Both the position numbers and the translations under genes were made by a program. A stretch of DNA of 64,000 bases from Brachycybe producta (taxonomy: Eukaryota; Arthropoda; Diplopoda; Playtdesmida; Andrognathidae): NCBI GenBank assembly GCA_036925085.1, contig JAUPFP010000092.1, forward strand, positions 470,815 to 534,814, given 5' to 3'. The notes below the pieces were generated by a model. That model had not been told where the DNA came from, did not search any database, and worked only from the letters and a program-made list of their open reading frames with translations. Positions within the stretch are counted from its first letter, which is position 1. Each line of letters opens with the position of its first letter. Shown here piece after piece: positions 1 to 12,399 of the stretch.

Positions 1-799
1 AATATTCTGCTTCCTTTCATTTCCCGTTAAACGGACCAAAACGGTTTCCAAAAATGTCCAAGTTAAACAACGTAATTACTAATTATATGATGTCATATTT
101 CTTTTGACAGCTAGTTTGCATAAAAATGAAATGGAAGAGTAAAAAAAAGTTAAAATAAATGGAATAAAATTATTTAAATTAAACGAGTTCTATTTTCAGT
201 CGCATATTTTAGTTGGCTTTTTTTTCACCTTACACAAGGTTTCACAAAACACGCAAGTTTTCACTAAGTCCGAGCAACATTGAGCAAGTTTGAGGGGGAA
301 TTTGACTGATTTTGGCCAGGTTTGATTATGAAGAAGTTGGAGAGAGCGTGACTGAATTTTAGCGAGTTTCAGATTTAGCGATCTTGAAAGCGTTTTAGTT
401 AGTTTGAGCGAGTTCCAGTTTTAAATGATGACATTTTCAATTTTTGGAATGAGAAAAGGAGGAGAGAAAATCATGAATAGTTTATTTTTTAAAGAAATCG
501 TTTATCTGGGATTTTTAAGCCTTTTGCATTAACGAGTACAGTCATATTTAATTTTGTCTATGGGAATTAACATGGGAAATGAAATTGAAAAAAGAAATTG
601 AAAATGGTCTCAAATAACTGTGTAAAAAATTCAGCAATATTCATTGATCTTTTCTAAATTCAATAAAATCTGTTTGGTGAAAAATGACCAAAAAAAAAAA
701 AGTCGAGTTCAGGATAGATTTAAGAATTCAAAACTGGTTTCAATGCCATCTAGTATCAAGTTGCGTCTTACATACATAGCTAGAAATTTAACCTAGGTT

Positions 800-829
800 T
801 AATAATAATAATAATAATAATAATAATAT
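800..829. repeat. (AAT)n microsatellite
   Basis: About ten uninterrupted AAT/TAA units are visible. It is a simple sequence repeat with no associated gene. Confidence 0.95.
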
Positions 830-1329
830 GCTTGAGTTGAAGTGAGATCAGGTTTTCCATTGTCTAGCTGTATCTCTAGGGTACTAGCAAAATTCATCCC
901 TAGTAGCAATGTTAGCAAAGGCTTTAAATAACGAAAAACAAGCAAATTGGCCAATTGTGTGGCATTGTACGTGATTTATTTATTTCATGTCAATAGTCAA
1001 GTGTTCCGATTTGCATATATACATTGTACAATTGTACATGTATAGTTTATATAGAATCTTTTGATACGCAAGGACTTACCTGCATTTCTTTTTCAATCAC
1101 AAACGGAAATAGTAGCATCTTGTTAAATCTGATTTCAGATCAATACCGTACGCTTAGAGATTTGTTTTTTGCTTGTAAAGCATTGTTTCCACTCATACTC
1201 GTGAGTTTGTATACCTGAGACTGCAACATGATCTAGTCAAATAAAAATTCTAGGCTTAAAAATATGTATAGGCCATGTTGCAAGCAGCCTGCTTGCATGA
1301 CATGATGATGATGATGATGTTCCAAGGAG

Positions 1330-1490
1330 TTTACTTCAAGAACCAAAAACTTTTACCTTTTTTTCTTCATAAACAAATGTGCGGAAAGGCAAATCGAGCA
1401 TATAGATGGAAAAAAAAAATCCCCTTAAAATGTGCATTTGCAACAAAATGTACATGTTATAGTGGAAACGCAAGAATCATCATATACATG
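1330..1490 (+). repeat. Dispersed repeat, related to 23.01-23.2 kb
   Basis: The words AACAAATGTGC, CGAGC, a CATAT(G)GATG-like word, CCCCTTAAAATGTGCATTT-like text and ATGTTATAGTGGAAA occur in the same order here and at 23,010-23,200. The shared order over about 170 bp points to two copies of one old interspersed repeat. The class (SINE or MITE) cannot be told from two diverged copies. Confidence 0.5.
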
Positions 1491-1499
1491 TATCTGGAC

Positions 1500-1720
1500 C
1501 AGGCTTGCCACCTTTCCTCCTTTGTGGAGGACAGTCCTCAGGTGTCAGTCCTCCAGTCGGAAGAAGAAATGTCCTCCGGACTAGGACCGTCCTCCACGCA
1601 GGCAAACGTATCCTCCACACAATACATTGTATAAAAACTTAAATACGTTCATGTTGGATGGTCCTGGCTGGATGACAGTATTTCCAAATGGAGAACTGTC
1701 CTCCACAGGTGGCCAGCCTA
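1500..1720. mobile_element. MITE with CAGGCTTGCCACC ends
   Basis: The left end CAGGCTTGCCACCTTTCC continues into TGTGGAGGACAGTCC. The reverse complement of the right end reads AGGCTGGCCACCTGTGGAG and then GACAGTTC. Inside, GTCCTCC words recur several times. The ends have hAT-like CAG starts, but no clean 8-bp target duplication is visible. The open frame running through it is a by-product of the repeat. Confidence 0.6.
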
Positions 1721-4039
1721 ATTGGAGACATGTATATTTTCATGACAATCTTGTTAGACTAATGATGAGATTCATTCAGTCATGAGTGGAAACAATGCTT
1801 TAGATGTAACTTTTGAGAATAAATTCAAACTTTTTCTAAAATCTGCAAGAAAAATATCCAAAAAAAAAACTTGTTTTTCTTTTACGAAGATATTATTTTT
1901 TATATTTGAATATTGAAGATTTTAAGTCTTTTTTTTTTTTTAAAAAATGGAAACTAATTGTTTTTTGTTTTTTCAATTTCATACTTTGTTCAATTCTATA
2001 GTGGTGCGTGCAAATATTTTTATTGTAATAAGTTGCATTTTTCATATTCTTTTTGTTTTTTGACTCGTAAGATTTATTTGCAGTAATTCGAAATGTAACC
2101 GATAGGAAATCAATAAGAAGACATTTGAGAGAGACTTTATAATAAAAGGAAGATCAGTTTGTACGTTCATACATGTATGTATGTTACAAAATAAGACAGA
2201 AAAATGAGTAAGAAATGATTAAGAAAGTGAAGCTGTCTTTTTCTTTTAAATTGAAAATTCCGATCTTTTTTTTTTTCAATTCTAGTTTGTAGACAATATG
2301 CACTTTATATGATAATATACAAAAGTAGGTAAAAAAAAATATTAGAAAATACTTTCAAGAGGCAGATAGATACATATATTTGCACTATAGCTATATGTCT
2401 ATGTATAAATATATATATCAAACCAAGATTACTGGATGATTTATTTAAATGAGCTCCAGTTCTGATTGGTTGTTTACGGGTATCCATTCTAAAAAAAAAA
2501 TAAGATATTTTTAGCATGAATGCTCGTAATACACACTAATGTTGCATTTCAATTGAATTTTACATTTGCATTGGGTAATTGTTATAGTTGTGGGTGGTTG
2601 AAATGTTATTTGACAATTTATATTTTTAGGTACTCTTAGACTAAATAGAGCCTCTGTCCCAGGCCATGAGGGCTGCTTGCAAGTTGCAGAGTAATCATTT
2701 AAAAAAAACGAATACCACCTTAAATTGAATACTTAGAGGGAAGCTTAAAATAAATTCTAAGTTTGTTAGAAACTAGAAGAGCAAAAGAACAATGACGGAA
2801 ATGTAACTTCATGATGATGTTTTTCAAAATAAACTTTCTATTGCAGTTTGAAAAGGGTCTAATTCGTTTTTCAATGCAGTCTTACGAAAACATTCAAATT
2901 GAACGATTTTCAAACTGTCATAAAATGTTTATATTGAAATTTATTATCACGAATTTTTTATATTATTCTTATACATGTACTGTATATGTATAATTGTATA
3001 TATTGCTCTTCAGTTTCTTACAAAGTTTGCATTTCTTTTCAAAGTTGCTTCTTAAAACTAGTCTGGCTAGGAATAAATTGATAAAAGTGCCGTCTTGTGT
3101 AACTGTAATGTCTATAAGCTTCTGATGGATTGCGATCTTCGATGCTTTTCGTATCTCTAGGCTAGTTTACAGTTTGCATTCACCAATTATTAATGGATGT
3201 ATTCAAATATTTGTTTTCCCTAGAATATAAAGTTTGATATTAATTTTTGTCTGTCTACAATTTTCCTAACAAAATAACTTACGTCTATAAAATGAAGAAA
3301 ATATTCTTTTTTCTCTTTCTCGAGAAACAGAAAGAAGATATATTTTTAAACCCAGAATACAAATACTACAAGCAATTACAGTAAATGGACGAGTTACTTT
3401 GTGCATAAGTAATGTATATGTATATATGTAATACATATCCATAATATTTATTGCCAAGAGATTATAAGACGAGATTTTCTTTAAAAATCTTGATTATATT
3501 TATCTAAAACTCAATCTTTTTCTCTAGTATAGAGCTAGCTCTCAGCAGAATTGAACCGCGGATATTAGTATTTAGAATGGGAAGTATTCAGGCAATTTAT
3601 AGGATTATTCTTGATGCTGTTTTGCTTTTAAAATACTCAGAACATTGGTGAAGTTTCGGAAAATTTTTAAAGTTTTATATATAAAGAAGAAATATCTTTT
3701 TTTCTCTTCTTCTTGTTCTTCAGATAATGCTAAAGGGTGAATTATTATTATGTGGGCCATTAGTGTAAGGTATCTTTACTTAAAATGGAATTCTTTGGTG
3801 TTATATTGATCTTTTTTTTTTCTTTTAAATTGTCCTCTGGCAAATTTTCTGTTTTTTTTTTTACTTTTCATTTCTTTCTTTCAAATGGCAAAGAATTGCT
3901 TTAGAATTCTTCATGAACTGAAATGTGTCATTACCATTAGTTTCAGTATCTTTTAAATTGCTGTTCAACTTCTTTCTCTCTCTTTCTCCCTAAAATGAGT
4001 AGCAATGCAAAATAAAATGTCTTCCTGTGTAATGTATAT
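1721..4039. other. Gene-free A+T-rich stretch
   Basis: Poly-T and poly-A tracts dominate. No exon with credible splice sites and protein similarity is visible. The only structured item is a degraded PAL-A copy at about 2765-2955. Confidence 0.6.
2765..2955. repeat. PAL-A foldback copy 1 (degraded)
   Basis: It carries the PAL-A left-arm word TTAGAAACTAGAAGAG, then TTCATGATGATG, TTTTTCAAAATAAACTTTC and GCAGTTTGAAAA. The right arm follows as TTTTCAAACTGTCATAAAA, then a TTTATATTGAAATTTATTATCA block that corresponds to the left-arm sequence in reverse complement. The outer arms are lost. Confidence 0.65.
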
Positions 4040-5060
4040 GTTACTGTCCGAATGGAAAAATCGGTCATTCTGCAAATTCACTAGTCAGTTTGAAAATTAC
4101 AGAGTTTTTATACACGAAAAATAAAAGTGATGGAAAATTATGGAAAGTCAGGGAAATTAAATGTGGAATCAATCTTTTATAAAAGCGTGAAAAAAATTTA
4201 AAATTTGTTATACAACTGGTGAAAGCGACATCAAATGCATAAAATTTAAAAAAAAATTGTTTTAACTTAGATATTTGATGCTCATTAATACTTTTCATAT
4301 CATTTATGACAAAAACAAAAATTCTTAGCTCGCTCGATCAGCTTACCAGGTGGAATCCTTATGTTTAAAAATTATTTGCAAGCTCATATATCGAGCCAGT
4401 TGCTGATATATTTCATATTTGAAGTGATTACATTTTATTAATTTTAAAGTTAGAAATGAGAATACCACTTGCGTTATATTAAGCAGAAATATACATTTAC
4501 AATTAGTCAGGAAAAAAAAAATGGTCATGGAAATGGAATGTTTGATTTTGATTATGAAGCAAACAAAACAACTATTTTGATGATAGTAGATCTGCACATT
4601 AACTAGTTTTAGACAATGTGCAAAATGTCTAAAACAAGACAGACGGCATTGCATATTCATACTTGTGATTTGGTCATTTTTCAATTGTTTATTTTTACCA
4701 CTTTGTTTTGCCAAATGTCTGTTAAAATGTTTCTGACAAATTTTTGTGAACGCTTTTAATATTTTTATTTTCTACTTTATCTGAAGTGATAACATAGTAA
4801 ACTTATTAACAATATCTTAATTATAGTTTTTCTTAACATTTATGCAAAGAAAGTTAAAAATATTAAATAATGAATTAAGTATAAGTAAAATGCAATAAAA
4901 ATATACATCATTTAGGTTGAAAAATTTAATTGTGCAAATACTTATTGGTGTTGACATTCTGCAAATCGGCCAAAAACGGTTGTAAAAATGCACGGAGCTA
5001 TACTGGTAGATTGACTAGTGAATTTTCAGAATGGCCGATTTTTTACTTTGAAATGCTAAC
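4040..5060. mobile_element. TIR element, about 1 kb, family T4
   Basis: The left end contains AAAAATCGGTCATTCTGCAA and then ATTCACTAGTCA. The reverse complement of the right end contains AAAAAATCGGCCATTCTG and then AAAATTCACTAGTCAA. The termini are inverted repeats of roughly 50 bp around a non-coding interior. A related solitary end lies at about 12.21 kb. No transposase frame is visible, so it is non-autonomous. Confidence 0.7.
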
Positions 5061-5087
5061 ATATGTACTATAATAATACAGTAAGTA

Positions 5088-5105
5088 GTACACACACACA
5101 CACAG
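5088..5105. repeat. (AC)n microsatellite
   Basis: A short run of alternating A and C follows AGTAGT. It is a simple repeat. Confidence 0.9.
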
Positions 5106-5687
5106 CTTATTATTATCTCCTTATTTCTTCAGTTTGTTTCTATGGTAACAGGCAAGAGAGATGCTGCTGCTATTTTATGCAATGCACAGGTCAAATGAAA
5201 TCTACAGTCAAAGCAATTTGATAAAAAGTTTCTTTTTCTCTAAAAGTCGTTTTCTTTCTAAAGAAAAAGAGACTGACTTTCACTGATTCAATGATGAATT
5301 CATCTCTTGATAAAACTGGGCTTCGTACTCATTTCAACATTTTATGAATGTCCTTTTTTTTTTGTTTCAAAGAAGAAAAAAAGAACTAAATGAGAAAGAA
5401 AATGTGAATTGATTTTTTTTTTTGGAACTTTAATGATGCACATTTTTCTTATTCAATGTGTTCTTCCAATTTGTCTTCGACAGATAAATCGTATGTTTCT
5501 TCTGCTTTGAATGTGTTCTTTCTTTTATGGAAGGAATGAATACGGTCTTTGTCGAGTGGTTGGACACTTAAGAAATGTGCTGACCATCAGAACTACCAAA
5601 GTTTGTGAAGGAAGATCTTTGTCTCAATTTCTGTCTAAAAGCTGACAGACAGGTTGAGTTTGAAAAAATACACTCATACATTGAGTT

Positions 5688-6149
5688 AGGGTTGGTTCAG
5701 ACCATGATGTTAATGTAGGTTAAGGTAATGTCGCTGTCTACTGCACATGTGCAGTGTTTATCTAAACGGGTGTTTCTCAAACTGTGGTCGGCATTGTCCG
5801 CGGTGATATGCCGGAGACGATATCATAGAAAAAATACCTTACTTTAACTGTCACAACGGAAGTTACAAAAAACAAAAGCAGATTATAGTTTGCTAAGTTT
5901 CTGGTATAACATCCACTGTGCTCGTTTGGAGGCGCACGGAGTGTGTCCTATTATTGGCCCAAGCTACTTGTTCCAGTGCATGGGCAGTAGGCTCGCAGTG
6001 CATCGACAATTTATCTAGTGGTCCGCCATTGGGAAAAGTTTGAGAAACGCTGGTCCAATCGAAGCAGGTAATTATTCAGTGACTATACACACTGCATAGA
6101 GTACGACCACCTTAACCTGCAAAAGTCTCATTATTCTGAACCAAGCCTT
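5688..6149. mobile_element. Outer TIR element, interrupted
   Basis: The left end GGGTTGGTTCAGACCATGAT leads to TGTAGGTTAAGGTAATGTCG and CTGCACATGTGCAGTG. The reverse complement of the right end reads GGCTTGGTTCAGAATAATGA, then TGCAGGTTAAGGTGGTCG and TATGCAGTG. The arms are about 75 bp and imperfect. The centre is occupied by a separate hAT-like element, so this is a nested pair with this element as the older host. Confidence 0.7.
5768..6052. mobile_element. hAT-like MITE nested in outer element
   Basis: The left end is GGGTGTTTCTCAAACTGTGG. The reverse complement of the right end is CAGCGTTTCTCAAACTTTTC followed by CCAATGGCGGACC. CAG(c/t)G(t)TTCTCAAAC termini are typical of hAT MITEs in animals. 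The flanking octamers ATCTAAAC and GTCCAATC agree at 5 of 8 positions, which fits a decayed 8-bp duplication. No transposase is encoded. Confidence 0.7.
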
Positions 6150-6277
6150 ACACTGGTAAATACAAATATAGAACGAGTAACAGATATTTGGCTCCAGATG
6201 ATGTGTGCACTTGCCACATATTTGCTAAGTATGTGTGATGCATTTTAACTACATGTACTTTAGTGAACTAACTAGAG

Positions 6278-6817
6278 CAGTGTTTCGCATGGCCATCATG
6301 TACCAGTTTGTGGATGGTTAAGACACATACGGACAACCATTCATCCGTTGTTGCAAATTGGGGTTATAATACAAGACAACAGAATAATAACAAAATGCAA
6401 ATTGACCCTATACTGAATCACACAAGTGGTATTTATGTATGAAACGGAGACGAATATGTTAAGTTAGCTGAAAAGAAACTGACAAAGGTCACACATGTGC
6501 CGGAAGACTCTTCTTCCACTCAAGTGAAGTAACTCCAATTCGATCATGAAAATACTCGCGCAACTCGATGGCTAGTCAACTTGCGAATATTTATTGGCAT
6601 TTTTGTGTATTTATAATCAAAATAATTTAAGATGGGTAAAAATGGCAGTTAGGTAGTACCGTTAATACCATTCCCATTGATGGGAAGAGAGAAGCACGCA
6701 AAAGAAACGAAAATAAATTGAATCAAAATTGATTAATCACTTCCCATCAGAAATCATCAAACGGCCTGCGTACCGTGTACCTCCGGTTGTACGTATACCA
6801 CACTTTGATAAACACTG
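6278..6817. mobile_element. hAT-like element, decayed
   Basis: The left end is CAGTGTTTCGCATGGCCATC. The reverse complement of the right end is CAGTGTTTATCAAAGTGTGG followed by a GTACG/GTACACGG-rich section that parallels the left interior. The flanking octamers AACTAGAG and CTTTAGAG share their last five bases. No intact protein frame is seen. It may sit inside a larger, older element with ends near 6180 and 7360, where TTGGC and GTGTGCACTTGCCACAT-like words appear in inverted order. Confidence 0.6.
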
Positions 6818-7601
6818 CTTTAGAGTAACTAGTGTAGACCTACATATGATCACGCGAACACGGTAATTGTTTGCCTCAGCATATGTGTCTTTGTCTACAC
6901 ATGCATTCACTTGCAAATTCGGACGTATGAACTCATTGAACTGTTGTGCTCTCGCCACAACCTCACCCTGTATATATTACGGAAAAAGTTCTACAGAAAA
7001 GCGTGACGGGAAGAAATGGGTAATAATGACATTCTGAAATCTAAATTCAGACATCATTTTCACGTTCACTGATCAGTCTGGTGATAAGTCGTGATCAATA
7101 AGCTACATAGATTTGATCTGAGAGACCTCCTTGTCTTGGTTTGCAAAATTCATCAAGTCTTTATTCAGAATTTCTCAATGGGAAAACATTCGTTACTTGA
7201 TCAAATGATGCATTATGTATGCTGATATTTTGCAAATATTTGCTTAGTGAGTATCCAACCAAGAACGCATCTGCATACTCTGCATATACTGTCTGATACT
7301 CGCACACGTGTGGCAAACATGTGAGTTGCGCCAAATCAGTGTCTTGCACACTACCTCGCATACATGTTTATTATTGTTTAAACCTATTATAATATCAATG
7401 CAAGATTTACTACAAGATATATGTCTGATTTTTATAGTGACTTAAATTTTGCAGTCAATGAAGATAAAAGTTTTTACCCAAACTAATGCAAATCTTGCAA
7501 GAATATTATTAGGTCTATATTATATTGGCAATCGTAATTCATTCAAGGATATATAGAGAATTTTGTTGTAAATATATCCTGTGTGGTCGCATCTTCTACA
7601 T

Positions 7602-7709
7602 CAGTAGTTCTCAAACTTTTTTTTTTGCTCACGGTACACAGTATATATAACATCCGAAATTCTGCGGCACACCTAGCGAAACTCATGGCACACCCTTTTG
7701 AAATCACTG
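7602..7709. mobile_element. Short hAT-like MITE with 8-bp duplication
   Basis: The left end is CAGTAGTTCTCAAACTTTTT. The reverse complement of the right end is CAGTGATTTCAAAAGGGTGT. The flanks TTCTACAT and CTCTACAC match at 6 of 8 positions, as expected for an aged hAT target duplication. The element is only about 108 bp. Confidence 0.72.
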
Positions 7710-7717
7710 CTCTACAC

Positions 7718-8786
7718 GATTCGACCTTTCGACCCCTTTGTCTTGGCTAATTTGTGAGTCTGTGAACCACCTTGTCACAAACATGTTATACACAGTTTGA
7801 ATATGAAGCAGAAACAAGATTCTTGTGACATTGTGACAACAAAGAAATGCAATGAATAGGTGACATAACGAGGCATTTATTGACACAAGTACACTTTCAA
7901 GTTTCGGGATGTTTCTTGTAGACAGATAACCTCACTCACTACCTTTTGCTTTACATATTGCATTACTGTTTGTGTGTTAAACTAAAATAGAGTAGGGTCA
8001 TTGTTATCAGAACTTATCACTAAAAAAAACATATGGTTTTCAAGTGCATGTCAGCATCTGGATTTTTAGTCAGCAAATTCGATCGCGTTACTTTCTTCCA
8101 AGTTCCAACTAAAAAGATTTTAAAGAAATTTGAGAAGAATATACTGGTAATATATAAAAAAAAAAGTTTTGTTAGGCTGCAATTTTCCAGACGTTGATTT
8201 TTTTCTCTCTCTCTCTCTCTCTTTTTCTCGTAAGTACTTTAAAATAAGAAACCTAAGCGCGATGTTTCTTTGAAAAATCTATTGTAGTCTTGAGAAATAC
8301 TTGATAAAGAAGGAGGGAGAAAAACAGACAGAAAGAAAGAAAGTGGGAACAAACAATCTGACTGACGACTGTATTTCCGTTTTGTCCGTATTTGTAGTTT
8401 CGTATACGTCATGATGTTCTTCAGACATTCTTCCTCTATTGTTGTCACTTTAAATGGGAGCTATACAATAAATAAAACTCTGTATGTGTATTTTTTTGTT
8501 TACTATTTTTAGATTTTTAGACAATCATCCATCCATGCAAACGATTGTTTACCAGTAAACTTGAATTGTCTTTTGTCTTGCGGATCATCTGTAATTTATA
8601 CTGTTGTCATTGGATCAGGTTCTTGTTCAATATACAATTGCTAAAGATTATTAGCCTACATATGGTTATTTTTGTGCAACAGAACAGCATTGAATACGTT
8701 TATCCTCTACATTTACAGCATTATTTTTTTGTTGTATATTTTTGGTGTTCTTGATTGCAAACAAAATTTTAAATAATAGAAACAAT
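7718..8786. other. Gene-free stretch
   Basis: I see no exon. It includes a (TC)n run at about 8204-8225 and ordinary A+T-rich sequence up to the retrotransposon tail. Confidence 0.55.
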
Positions 8787-8787
8787 T

Positions 8788-10116
8788 ATTATCTGAATCT
8801 GAATCTGAATAAATACTCTGCAAGCACTTCATAGTCCAAATGCAGCATAATAATGCATTGTCAATAATCCTAACCTGATTTTATGTAACACCCACCTAAC
8901 TTTCTAAAACATCTATAATTCCCCATGCACAACATCTTCTGGAAGCAAATTCCATTGTCGAATGACCCGTGGAACAAAAGACCAATAATATGAGTCTGTA
9001 CGAGCAAAAATCTCCCTAATTTTCTTAGAGTGGTCACCCCTTCCCAAATAATTAGCCTTGCTCAAAGAACTCAACACAGGCTTAGGACAACACTCCAGTA
9101 ACATTTTTTTTAACATATTGATACTGAGGTCAGATCTTTTAACTGCTAACTGATCCCATCCCAGTTCTGCAAGAATACCAGTCACACTTGCTAGTGGATC
9201 ATATTTTCCTGAAACAAACCTTGCTGCTCTGCATTGTACCATCTCAATCGCATTAATTAGATCAGCAGTATGGGGACTCCACACGGTACTGCAGTACTCA
9301 AGATGTGGGCGCACCAATGATTTATAGGATATACAGTTCATGTTACTGGGACATCCTTTTAAAACTCTCTGACTGAACCGTAGCATCCGCATAGCTTTTG
9401 AAACTACCTGCTCAATGTGGGGTCTCCAAGATAATTTACTATTAACCCTTATACACAAATAATTATATGAATCAACAGAAGGAAGTGGATTAGACCTGAC
9501 ACTGTATTGATAAACTAGTGGATCCCTGCTTCGAGAAAATCTGATAACGCAACACTTATCATTGTTAAGCTGTAGTTACCATTTTTCACACCAGGAATCT
9601 ACAGTTTTCAAATCCTTCTCCCTGTAGATTATAGTATCATCTGCAAAAAGTCTACAATCACTCCCCAACTCATCACTAAGATCATTAATAAATATAAGAA
9701 ATAGTAATGGACCAAGAACACTACCCTGTGGAACCCCTGATGTAACCTCTACCCAGTCTGATGCAGCACCATCCACAACAACTCTTTGTTTTCTGTTGCT
9801 TAAGAAGGACCGAATCCAGTTACACACCTGGTCACCCAATCCATATCCAACAGCTTTTGACAATAACCTACTGTGGGGAACCGTATCGAATGCCTTACAG
9901 AAATCAAGGAATACTAAGTCCACCTGATTACCTCTATCTAATATTTTTTGGAGATCGTCAACTAAAAGAATTAGCTGTGTCTCACATGAGCGCCCCCTAA
10001 TAAAGCCATGTTGATTTTCCGAAAGTAGATTGTTCTCTATTAAAAATTCCATTGATTTAGAATAGATTATATGTTCAAGAACCTTGCAAACTATAGATGT
10101 TAAAGACACCAAAAGA
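8788..10116 (-). mobile_element. Non-LTR retrotransposon, 5'-truncated reverse transcriptase
   Basis: On the minus strand one reading frame runs from about 10,112 to 8,913 and encodes the finger-palm-thumb part of a CR1/jockey/L2-type reverse transcriptase. The visible landmarks are the VSLTS motif, an HGFIRGRSCETQL segment, LVFLDFCKAFDTVPH, GVPQGSVLGPLLF and the catalytic FADDTIIYR box, followed by a thumb region with RPHLEYCSTVWSP. The frame is broken by one TAA at 9576-9578, shortly after the FADD box. The upstream endonuclease is missing: coding similarity stops abruptly at about 10,115, just before the VSLTS motif, as in target-primed copies that are 5'-truncated. The 3' end carries three ATTCAG units (8791-8810), a tail type known from such clades. 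It is a dead copy. The family assignment to clade is less sure than the enzyme type. Confidence 0.92.
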
Positions 10117-12210
10117 TATCAAAATTTGATTTTTAACATTGATCTTATATCGATGTTTTTTGCTTCCATGAAAGTTTTAGAGACTTAATCACAAAAGAAA
10201 TATTTATGGTAATTGACAATTGCTTGCAGCTTTAACAAAAAAACTCGTGAGCGTCACTGTGTCTAGATCCATCTCCATCCAGCTCTATCTTGTTTTGAGC
10301 AATGAGTCTTGAATGAGACGTGTGTGTTGCTATATATAGTGTTATTAAAATTGCAAGAAATAGTCTCACAGTCTTTCAATGAAGATACACTTAAGTGCAA
10401 AATGCAATATAAAGTATTGTTCAGTAAGTGGTCGCTTTATATAAATTTTGAGAAGGTCTTTATATTTTTTAAATAATGTTTAAAATCGTGCATTTTTTAA
10501 CTCCATGTTAAATCATATAGACCCAAAACCCTCCACACAACGGTTTAAAGAAATGATTTAAAGCAATAAGAAAAAATTAGCACTTACTTTTATGTATTGG
10601 CTTCATGCTGATTGCTTTTTATAAGCTTAGCATGTGCAATTATTTGTTTAGGATTGATTGTTTTATAGGACGGCGGGATGAGTGACATTTGCTAAATTTG
10701 AAAATGACTATGTACATTAGATAGAAAATCGCCTGAAATACACTCTGGCTTAATAGTCTATTCCTAAACGAGATATTAATTTTCTTTTTCGCTTAAATAT
10801 TTCGCGGTCGAAATCGTACTTTTGGTTTTGCATGCAGCGGCGGAATTTTCTGCATTAACATAAATTAAGCTTGTAAGACTTGCAGATGTTTCTTGCGAGG
10901 TTGGCTTTTAAAAAATGCAGTTCATAGTTTTTGCATGACATTGTGAAAGTTTATAAGCAAACAGTTCTTCTTATTCGCAGTGAACCTTGCTCGAAATATA
11001 GCCGCTTGTGATCGCTGCTTTACACGTTAGTTGCAAACTTGCAAATGAAATAAAGGTTAAACTACATATTTCCTTTCTGTGGCTTTATGCTTTAAAGCTG
11101 CTGCTTGATTTTACATTAACAATTTCAAGCAACGAAGTCTTTACTTTGCATCAAAATTAACCTCTAGCCTACTCAAAAAGTAACATGTAACTTCTACACC
11201 ATAACTAGCTGACCTGCTTCTTCACTGTTATAGGAATCTGATTGGTTAGCTTATCTTTTTAATGTTATGATCTGCTTGAAATATCAAACCGAATGGAAGA
11301 GCTTATAGAATGCAAGCAGCAGTAATTTGTTTTTTTAAAGATACATTAAAACGCATATGTTAAGTAATTTGAAAAGCTAGAGTACACTTGTGACTTATCA
11401 CAAGTTATCAGTGCATATGTGACAAATGCAATCATTATATTAAATAACCCTTACACAACAATGATATTAATAAAAGCAAACAGATTTTGCAAATGACAAA
11501 TTCCTACTGAACAGTAGAACACATAGAACATGCTAACATAGAACAACATTAACTAAAACTAAACATGCAATTTGTCTGTATGTTGTGCATAGGACGGAGG
11601 ATTTCGACCAATGATATTTACATGTAAAGTTAAAACGGATGTTGCCAAAGATGTTGTTCTGATGATTTAGGGTTTTTTGTGTGTTCATCTTGGAAATAAC
11701 AATTAAAGACTTTAGGAAGATGACATGGACATGGACGAACAGTTGTAACAACAGATGTTTTCACCCAACATTTGTAGTTTTGTTTTAGTTTAAAACAGAA
11801 GAAGTGTGGAGGTAATATATGGCATGGGGCCTCGAATGGCATTCTAACCATTGTCATGTGTTTCTTGGTTTTGTGTTATTTTATTATGGACACAAAAATA
11901 GTTTCATGGGTTTCGTTTTATGAGACAATGTGGGCTTGTGTGTGTTGTATGTTTTTTTGCCTCCATTTATCTTCGGTATGGCATTGGTTTCTATATTGTA
12001 GTGAAAACGGCTGGCAATTATAACTGATCTTGCAACTGCTTGACTATGACCCTCTTTTCCACAGTAAAACTTAAAGCCCTTTTCTTTCAGGAAAGCAATT
12101 TTCGGATGCTATGTTGGGTTAATCCGTGGATGTATTCTTTATTGCAAACACATTTTCCTATTGTTTTTTTCTTCTAATATACGTGTGTGCTTGTTAAAGC
12201 CATATATTAT

Positions 12211-12300
12211 GTTACTCTGTGCCAAAGTGGAAAATCGGGTCATTCTATAGATTCACTAGTCTGTGTTCAAAATCACCATTTTTAAAGTTAATCTACACTC
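12211..12300 (+). repeat. Solitary end of T4 TIR family
   Basis: GTTACTCTGTGCCAAAGTGG, then AAAATCGGGTCATTCT and ATTCACTAGTCTG, matches the left end of the element at 4040. No matching inverted end was noticed downstream, so it is a fragment. Confidence 0.6.
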
Positions 12301-12399
12301 GAGAGTATCTTATTAAAGTTATTACAAGTTAACTTTTACGTGAAAGTGTCATTGAGCTTTGGGTATTGTGCGTTTTGCAATTTTCGGAGAACTTGAAAA

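Larger units (their letters stand above)
1..1490. other. Gene-free A+T-rich stretch
   Basis: I see no convincing exon on either strand. The stretch holds a degenerate block near 250-420 in which short GAG(C/T)-rich words such as GAGCAAGTTTGAG and GAGCGAGTTCCAG recur, a trinucleotide run near 800-829, and a diverged repeat at about 1330-1490 that resembles sequence at 23.01-23.2 kb. Open frames here are short and low in coding character. Confidence 0.6.

Noticed and set aside
1275..1634. Plus-strand open frame across the 1.5-kb MITE
   Set aside because: It spans the border of a transposable element and a simple GAT repeat, with no domain.
6737..7361. Two minus-strand open frames at 6.7-7.4 kb
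   Set aside because: They overlap decayed hAT-like sequence, lack recognisable transposase motifs and have no splice support.
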